Shown here: positions 57,501-64,000 of the stretch, one piece after another
How positions within the stretch are numbered: position 1 is the stretch's first letter
Layout: each line of letters starts with the position of its first letter
Notes under the pieces: model-generated
Databases searched by the model: none
The model's input: the letters and a program-made list of their open reading frames with translations, nothing else
Told to the model about the DNA's origin: nothing
Source: Dichotomocladium elegans
Taxonomy: Eukaryota > Mucoromycota > Mucoromycetes > Mucorales > Lichtheimiaceae
Direction of reading: 5' to 3'
Assembly (NCBI GenBank): GCA_025716815.1
Contig: JAIXMN010000004.1
Span: 1,178,001 to 1,242,000 of the forward strand
DNA length: 64,000 nt
Translations under genes and position numbers: made by a program

Positions 57501-59254
57501 TTGATTTTGAAAAAGAGTGTATAATTTGCGGCAACAAGGAGCAAGTAGTCGCTCTGGATCGCGGTAAGAAGGTAATCCCTATGAACCGTGAGAAAGTAAA
57601 TAGCAAATTCAATCGATTCATGACTACCTGTCAGGCCATTGCCATCTTTAGCGTTCCCTTGTGATCTTAGTTTATTCATTAATTTGTGGAAGAGTATCCT
57701 CCAACTGTTAATCAAGCAAAACTTGTGGAATTCCTCATCCATACTCCAAATTTATCAAGCGATTCAAAAACAGCGTATTAATTACATTCGACGCTACCTT
57801 TCCAAATATTCTGGTAGCCTCCGTAAGCTCCAGTGACTCCCATTCCTCGTGACCAACATGCACCGCGAATAACTATTTCATCACCACTGTTCCTATATCC
57901 CGTCATAAGAAACGCTATTACCGACAACTACAGTCATTGCGATGTCCCAAACCGCAATGTATGTGCCTTTGAGGGTACCTCAGCGGATATTTTGCCGCTG
58001 GAGGCCACTGGGAATAGATAGCTTTGTGATAATGGACTAATATTGCCTTCCGCATTTAAAATTTGATTGCCGAGCTTCCTCTGGCAAAGTTGAAAAAGCT
58101 ATTCCATTCGCTTTTCTTGGCTTCAATTGTGGCAAGTCTCAGAAATTGTTCCAGTACCAGTGTGGGACTAAAGGATTGCACAAATCTCACCTCACGCGCC
58201 AAAATAAACATCGTCCAGAGAGCACTTGAAAATATCTCCTATAGCGGTCTACACCTGGCTTATACACAGGCAGAGATGAGATATGCTTGCAGGGCTTCTC
58301 TCCGTCCTGGAGCTGTAACAGCACAGCTACACCATTTGAAGTAAATGAAGTAGCGCCGGATGGAGAGATTGACCTGTTTTGAGCGGGATCAGCATTTGGC
58401 TCTGATCACTCGTTTTCGGGCCATGTTCATCGTAGTGCCTTGATGCTTTAATTGTTGGTCCATGCTTCATTGCCTACTGTCGTTATGCACCCCACTTTTT
58501 ATTGCGCCAGCTTTCATCTTTCTTGGGCATTGTTCTCCATTTTTCTTTATGATTTTGTGCGGTATCTCATTTTTTTTTCATTACATGATGATAATATTGG
58601 CACAAAAATTACGCGAGAGTATGTGTGTATGAAGGAATCTTATACGAAAACAATGCCCTCAAAATGATAGCTCTTCCATAACAAGACAAAACCAATCGTA
58701 CATTTTTTAGGGTTACACGGATATTGAAACAAGATGGGGATGCACGGGTCGCACGTATTCTTTCCACTCATTGACAATTGCAAGGTATGATGATTCCTCG
58801 TTTAGCTGATAATAAAATACGGCTTTATCATTATAGGCTAAATCAGCTGTAAATCAGCCTTAGCTTTCTTATCTACAGTTGAATGCTGCTTTTGGATTCA
58901 TACCCAGGAAAGCTTAACTAGAAAAAGAATTGCCGTGTCCGTGTTCTAGGCCTTGTGCCTGTAGGAACGCCAGTCCCTTATTTCTCTAATTTGGAGGTGC
59001 ACGGGACCGGCTTTACATTTTATGCACTTCCTTTTGTTATTATAGCGAGCATAAATGGAAATGAAGAAACTTTATTTAAACATACTTTCTTTTTCAAGAG
59101 TTGGCGAATCGGATCCAGCATATATGAAGAAGGATGGATGTTTGTGACCCGTGACAACAACATGACTTGATGTGGGTTCGATGAAAAAAAAAAAAAAAGA
59201 CGAAACTTTGGAAAAATAGCCATCTTCCTCCTCTGATACAGCTGCTATACTCGG
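57501..59254. other. gene-poor stretch before the Pro-rich gene
   Basis: Open frames of 60-93 codons (for example 58063-58344 on +) lack motifs and splice partners. The last 200 bases should include the promoter of the gene at 59255; an A-run sits at 59183-59200. Confidence 0.4.
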
Positions 59255-61798
59255 ATGCGAGATTACAACCTCAACAACAACTATGACCACTCCCCACCTA
59301 GACGTCGACGCGGAAGACCATATTCTAACAGCAACGCCGGTGAAACAACACCCGACAATCCACTTGAGTATCAAAAGCGAAGGCCACGCCGCCGTCAAAG
59401 CAAAAAGCGACCGAAGAGCTCAGAAAGTCGACGTTCAGCGCATCCGAGAGTACCACGCCGAAATCGCCGAGATTTTTATTATGACGATGACTTTGACGCC
59501 TTTGAGGGCGTCCCGATGGACCATCGACCACCTTCGCAGTGGTCTCCACCATTTCATCCGAGGGAATTCATTGATCCTGACGGTTTTGACCTTTACGATC
59601 TCGACCATAATGGTATGCTTGAGATGGACGATAGAATGTTAGGACCTATGCCACCTCCTCCGCATCATTTTTTCCCAGGATTTCCTCATCTTATGAATGG
59701 ACCGCCGTTATTGCCGCCCGAAGAATATTTAAGACATATGGGGAACAAGGACGATATTTATGGCGATTTATTAGACAGTGACGAGCAATACTTTCATCGC
59801 CGTCGTCCGCCTCCACCGTTCTTGGATGATTTCCTGCCCCCTGGACTTTTACCACCTTATCCATACATGGGCCTTATGCATCCACCTCCGCCAGACCTCT
59901 TACCATTACTGGAACGAAGCCGATCGCTCCCGAGTCGCAGTCGCAGTCGCAGTCGCAGTCGCAGTCGCAGTCTACGCGCCGGAGCCACACCCCCAGATGA
60001 AGATACCTCTCCCCCACTGCGGCCTATACGCCGGAACAGTACCGTTGGAGCCCGACAGAGAAAGCGCCCGTCTGTGCGCCGACGAGCCCACTCTATTTCC
60101 GTGCCACTAGGTGATCTATGTCCGCCGACGCACGAACCACATCTCGGACAGATTCCAGTCACGAGTGTCCCCAGCTCTCCTGTGGAACTGTACTCACCAG
60201 CTATGGAGGATCAGTTCCATGATGCGCTTTCTCAGCAGGGAGACGATGGTATTTTCGATGACGAGACGGCGCCAGGACATCATCCTCCACCTTTATTACG
60301 AAGACGATCGCTTAACATGCTTCATTCGGGGCCGTCATTGGTACATCATCCCCCTCCTCCTCTTACCAGACGGCATTCAGTGTTTGACCATCTGCCGCCA
60401 TCCGAAATAATCCCGCCGCCTCCTATGGTGCGAGGTATGGCTCCCCCGCTGCCTCATGTGCCCACGGCGTTGGCAATGCATTCCCCGCCTGAATTGGGCG
60501 ATGATCGCCCAGGGAGGACCAGTAACGATCTTAATGGTCCAGGAACCCTCTGGATGCCTGCGTCCTACTTTACAAGCCCTCCTATGGTTCCCTCCATCTT
60601 GCCCCAGGGCCAACAACAACAGCAACAGCAATTTATGCCAGTCTCAGCAGGACCAGGAATGGGATTGATGCCACCGCCAGCAGGGCCAGGAATGGGTATG
60701 ATACCGCCGCCAGGTTCTTTCGGGCCATCGATGAACCCTTATGCGATGAATGTTATGGGGCATCCACCCATGCCCATACTGCCTTCGATAGGTGGGGTTG
60801 AAGGGTACGGCATCAACGGCCCACCTCAGGATAACGACAATCCATCCCCGATCAATAATTTTAGAGAAGGAAGTCAACCTGCTGGTCCGCCCATGGTGGC
60901 TGGCAGCGGAAGAATTGAAAATGATGGCATAGGTGGTGGCGAGTCAACAAATCCTGGCGGCTTGACTAGCCTCCCTCCGAATCTTCAAGCAGCAGCAGCA
61001 GCATCAGAAGGAGGAGGAGGGCCTCCTCCTCCAACCATAAGCAGAGGTGTGCCACAGCCTATAATGAGAAGCGCACCACCAATACGTAGAAGGTCCATGT
61101 TTGGAAATCTTTTTGGCGGCGGTGGCGGTGGCGGTGGCGGTTCTAGGTCGGGATTGGATACAAGTATGTTTGATCCGAACGTAATAATTCCTCTACAAGA
61201 CGCCTTGGAACAAATGTCGCTCGGCGACAGCGGCGGTCACAATAGAGGTCCGATGATGGGTTCAGGATTGCCGCCTTCATCCTCGCGTTCGCTTGACGGC
61301 GCCTTAAGCCGCTCCAACAGTCGAAGGATTTCAAAAAAGGCACAAGAGCTTCAGCGATTTCCTGGTTTATGGTGCTACCGTCCCAGTAATTTGATGCCGA
61401 TGATATCCAGCGGCGGAGAAGGCGCCAATGGCGGCGGATCCAGCGAGAATATCTGGCTCCCGTTCAGTGTCAACAACCAACATAAGCTCCATCGGGCTAT
61501 CGATATGACAAACGGCAATATCCCATCGTATACGATCAATCTCGAAAAGGAGGAGAAGCTCCCAGGTACAATTTATTTATCACCGAGAAATGGAATTGCG
61601 CAGCACTACCGATCCCTTCTTTCCGGGAAGCCAGAGATACTTCATGTGCGGTACATACCGAGCCACGCATCCCAGTTTATGGTGCGACCCGAAATCATTG
61701 GAGGAGGTGCCGAGATGCCTCCTTTACCCGCTGTACGGGCTGCTACGGGCGGACCTAGTATGGCATCAAAATTGATGAGCTCCGTCTTTGGCACATAA
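59255..61798 (+). CDS. 847-residue Pro/Gly-rich protein with conserved-looking C-terminal domain
   Basis: A single exon. Residues 1-80 are strongly basic (PPRRRRGRPYS, RRPRRRQSKKRPK), suggesting nuclear localisation. An SR dipeptide run of about ten (near residues 228-240) resembles SR-protein tails. The middle is a disordered Pro/Met/Gly region with Gln, Ala and Gly runs. The last 140 residues look folded: FPGLWCYRPSNLMPM, IWLPFSVNNQHKLHRAID, IPSYTINLEKEEKLPG and TIYLSPRNGIAQHYRSLL. The W...W.PFS..NQ..L..AI pattern is reminiscent of WWE-type domains, which bind poly-ADP-ribose or ubiquitin ligase partners; this is a weak inference. The protein could be a nuclear RNA-linked scaffold, but the function is not established. 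Confidence 0.75.
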   Translation: MRDYNLNNNYDHSPPRRRRGRPYSNSNAGETTPDNPLEYQKRRPRRRQSKKRPKSSESRRSAHPRVPRRNRRDFYYDDDFDAFEGVPMDHRPPSQWSPPFHPREFIDPDGFDLYDLDHNGMLEMDDRMLGPMPPPPHHFFPGFPHLMNGPPLLPPEEYLRHMGNKDDIYGDLLDSDEQYFHRRRPPPPFLDDFLPPGLLPPYPYMGLMHPPPPDLLPLLERSRSLPSRSRSRSRSRSRSLRAGATPPDEDTSPPLRPIRRNSTVGARQRKRPSVRRRAHSISVPLGDLCPPTHEPHLGQIPVTSVPSSPVELYSPAMEDQFHDALSQQGDDGIFDDETAPGHHPPPLLRRRSLNMLHSGPSLVHHPPPPLTRRHSVFDHLPPSEIIPPPPMVRGMAPPLPHVPTALAMHSPPELGDDRPGRTSNDLNGPGTLWMPASYFTSPPMVPSILPQGQQQQQQQFMPVSAGPGMGLMPPPAGPGMGMIPPPGSFGPSMNPYAMNVMGHPPMPILPSIGGVEGYGINGPPQDNDNPSPINNFREGSQPAGPPMVAGSGRIENDGIGGGESTNPGGLTSLPPNLQAAAAASEGGGGPPPPTISRGVPQPIMRSAPPIRRRSMFGNLFGGGGGGGGGSRSGLDTSMFDPNVIIPLQDALEQMSLGDSGGHNRGPMMGSGLPPSSSRSLDGALSRSNSRRISKKAQELQRFPGLWCYRPSNLMPMISSGGEGANGGGSSENIWLPFSVNNQHKLHRAIDMTNGNIPSYTINLEKEEKLPGTIYLSPRNGIAQHYRSLLSGKPEILHVRYIPSHASQFMVRPEIIGGGAEMPPLPAVRAATGGPSMASKLMSSVFGT

Positions 61799-62598
61799 GT
61801 CAATAGTAGAGATACCAACAACACATTCATAAAGATAATCAAGATTGAAGAATTCGCTGGAGTGCTATAATATTGGAAGCATTATTTTCGGATTTAGTGT
61901 ATGTGTCTGTCGAGTTGAAGCTAACTGAATGGTTATACCTATTGCCCTTAAAATCTCTAGATCGCTAGGAGGATTAAGCTACAAAGGGCCATGTGGACTA
62001 TAGACAGTTGCAACAATAGACAGTGCATATCAAAATTAGGAGCATTGTGTTGTGTACGGTATTTAGCGATAAGCTAATGATCAATTATGCTGCTCTTCCT
62101 TATACTCTCTCCAGCCTTGATGTATACTAGTAGAATTATTGAAAATTAAACTAAACTAGATGCCTTACCTTCAAAATAAAATGCCGGAGGTCAGTATATT
62201 TGCGATTGAGACGTACGAGCAACGTCTTTGGAATACTAGGATATTGGGTCTGAGTATTGTGGGATATCCTCGAACCCATTTGACTTATGTAAAGCACGTT
62301 TGTCGCATTTTTATACTATATGCGTCCTGAAGTATCAAATGACCTGCCTTACTGGCACTGGATGTCATCATAACATACTTTGATATTGCATAAGATCAAA
62401 CGAATATGTTGCATGCATAGAGGTAGGGCGGTTGATCAATTTTTATATTCCTTGCCAAGGGTAACAATGTTCCAGGAACGTTCTCCGCTGCTTTTCTTTC
62501 GCTTCTCACTGAAGAAAAAAGAGACCAGAACAGAGTATGTGAATACAAGCGCACTTTGGGCAAAATTCCAGAGGTTGACCTACCGTCTTCTTCGCTAG
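61799..62598. other. intergenic
   Basis: AT-rich, with nothing coding supported. Contains the upstream region of the homeodomain gene. Confidence 0.5.
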
Positions 62599-63228
62599 AT
62601 GTTATCATCCAGTTCAAAACATACGAACCTCAAAATTGAAAGCTTGCTTTGCCCACCAACCATTGTTGATGATGAGGCGAGCGGAGCTGTTACTACTACT
62701 ACTAGTACTACTACTCCGGCTGTTGCTGCTATTCAGAGCAAAAACAGTGACGATCTGCCATTTCTCCATATGCCATTGCCCCCACAACCTACGGCAACAG
62801 CGCCATCTGCACGATATCCCGGCTTTTTAACAGAGAAGGCGTCACCGAGAAATTCTTCAGGCGTACTTGAGATGTACTCGTTTCCTTTCGCTTATCATCG
62901 TGCAGTCAAAGCCAAGCGAAAAAGGGCGAGTCCATGGCAGACAGCAGCTCTGGAAGAGGTATTCAAACAGACCGAGTTTCCTTCGAGTTCAATCCGGTGC
63001 GAGCTCGGTCTCAGACTAGGAATGACGCCAAGAACAATTCAGATCTGGTTCCAGAATAAGCGACAGGCTACAAAACGATCAACGACAACAGCCGCAACGA
63101 CAATAAAAGATGATAATTTTCATGCAGGATACCAAGGTCATCGGCCTCTTTACCATTATAGGCAGGCAGCAGCAGCTCCACCAACTCCACCAGGTCTTCG
63201 TAGCAAATCCCTAGCACTCAGCTCATAG
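62599..63228 (+). CDS. homeodomain transcription factor
   Basis: A single exon of 209 residues. The homeodomain spans about residues 108-165: KAKRKRASPWQTAALEEVF (helix 1), SSIRCELGLRLGMTPRTIQ (helices 2 and 3) and IQIWFQNKRQATKR (recognition helix). Trp, Phe and Asn of WFQNKR are intact, with the DNA-contacting Asn in place. It has typical spacing, with no TALE three-residue insert. The N-terminus has Thr and Ala runs and is disordered; the C-terminus is short and Pro-rich. Fungal homologues act in development or mating, but this one is not at a recognisable mating locus (no HMG gene or usual flanks seen). Confidence 0.9.
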   Translation: MLSSSSKHTNLKIESLLCPPTIVDDEASGAVTTTTSTTTPAVAAIQSKNSDDLPFLHMPLPPQPTATAPSARYPGFLTEKASPRNSSGVLEMYSFPFAYHRAVKAKRKRASPWQTAALEEVFKQTEFPSSSIRCELGLRLGMTPRTIQIWFQNKRQATKRSTTTAATTIKDDNFHAGYQGHRPLYHYRQAAAAPPTPPGLRSKSLALSS

Positions 63229-63958
63229 TATCCTTCCTTTCGCAACCTTTAGCCTGCTCTCTCACTCGTCCATTATTTTGCATTCATTCCCAACGTTTAA
63301 AGTTGCTCCAATAGCAACCTGTATATTACACTTGTTTTAGATCTATGGCTAGTAAAGAAAGGCGGTTCATTTGCATAGACATAGTGGGATAGATCCTTAT
63401 GCGCACCGTTCATGCGAAATTTGATCATTCAACACCTACATGGCGGATATTATGCTCGGAACTATCTATATTTTACCGCATGTGGGCACAAATTCGATCT
63501 GTCGCAATCGATCTTTATGATGATCTGTTGCAAGATCGCAAAAGATACTGTACAACTCGGGGATTGCCCAGAAATGTTTAGGCCTGATGATGAATCTTCA
63601 TATTGACCTGCGTTGTACTCGGATTTAACACCTTCTGTCTTTTGGTAGATTGCCCAATCGCACCTGTAATTGGTGAGCCGAGTTGGTAAGTCAAAATATA
63701 AAGAGGTTGACTAATGAAACCTTTTTTTACTTGTTGATAAGACAATTTCATATAATTTTATGCGAATTTATTTTGGAAAATAAAAGTAGATCGCATGAAT
63801 GCCAACATGGTCCCATAGAATCATATTGTTAATACAAAAAACCACCCCCCCTCTCTCTCTCTCTCTCACGCGCGCGCGCCTATGCTTTCTGATAACATCC
63901 TCTCTTGACACTACTTTTCTGCATCCGTCGCTCCTGTTATTCTCGGTTCAGATACAAC
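63229..63958. other. intergenic with simple repeats
   Basis: No gene supported. A polyC run followed by CT and CG dinucleotide repeats lies at 63844-63879, possibly within a promoter for a gene continuing beyond the window. Confidence 0.45.
63850..63879. repeat. CT then CG dinucleotide tract
   Basis: About eight CT units followed by about five CG units, preceded by a C run. Confidence 0.8.
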
Positions 63959-64000
63959 ATGTTCAATTTCTGCTGGACCGCTGAGGGTTCGGTGTGGCGG
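63959..64000 (+). CDS. possible 5' end of a gene cut by the window edge
   Basis: An ATG in a favourable ACAACATG context opens a frame MFNFCWTAEGSVWR that continues to the last base. A pyrimidine-rich region with CT repeats precedes it by about 90 bases. Fourteen codons are too few to judge. Confidence 0.25.
   Translation, partial: MFNFCWTAEGSVWR

Noticed and set aside
62599..63228. Mating-type locus interpretation of the homeodomain gene
   Set aside because: No HMG-domain sex gene and none of the usual flanking transporter or helicase genes nearby.
1..64000. CRISPR arrays, prophage, bacterial operons or rRNA genes
   Set aside because: No direct-repeat/spacer pattern, phage genes or ribosomal RNA sequence seen; the gene architecture is eukaryotic throughout.

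Overview
The window reads as nuclear DNA of a filamentous fungus, most likely a Mucoromycota ('zygomycete') species. Genes are split by many short GT-AG introns of about 43-170 bases. The gene set includes a CSL/RBP-J type transcription factor, which is absent from most ascomycetes, together with an Arp2/3 subunit, mitochondrial carriers, a Sel1-repeat protein and a homeodomain protein. The phylum call is an inference from gene content and architecture; no species-level marker was recognised.

Layout. 1-3025 holds no convincing gene. 3026-12.0 kb carries CDC34 (ubiquitin-conjugating enzyme), the dicarboxylate carrier DIC1, the Fe-S assembly factor ISA2, a 3.8-kb gene-poor gap with an OTU-like relic, and the ADP/ATP carrier, all on the + strand. 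MSH1 (12.07-15.09 kb) follows and meets a CSL factor tail to tail. ARPC4 lies behind CSL, and its start is divergent from a small secreted Ser/Ala-rich protein. 19.7-27.7 kb is minus-strand: a hypothetical gene, an eight-exon SulP/STAS anion transporter and a 14-exon AVL9 (DENN family) gene. 28-36.9 kb is mostly gene-poor, with a Tc1-type transposase fossil, TMA7, and a tiny zinc-knuckle ORF with its own TATA box. 36.9-39.8 kb has a Sel1-repeat protein and a hypothetical membrane protein.

40.9-47.7 kb is a head-to-tail array of four copies of one non-LTR (LINE) retrotransposon: two 5'-truncated tails, one internally deleted copy and one full-length copy. It ends exactly at an intact tRNA-Gln(TTG) gene. 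Each junction carries a copy, or a decayed copy, of the first 14 bases of that tRNA. The element therefore appears to insert inside the tRNA A box and to rebuild the tRNA gene through its target-site duplication. This is the most striking structure in the window.

51.6-56.6 kb is a 4.94-kb element with 1,393-bp terminal inverted repeats that appear identical. It is flanked by TA and sits inside an older Tc1-type fossil. 59.3-63.2 kb holds a proline-rich 847-residue protein with a conserved-looking C-terminal segment and a homeodomain protein. The window closes at what may be the first codons of another gene.

Functionally, four of the first five genes encode mitochondrial proteins (DIC1, ISA2, AAC, MSH1). 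The others cover cell-cycle ubiquitination, actin nucleation, late-secretory traffic, anion uptake, ribosome-associated and transcriptional roles. No operon-like logic is expected or seen. Exon coordinates were derived by hand from splice sites, reading phase and similarity to remembered family sequences, so individual borders may be off.
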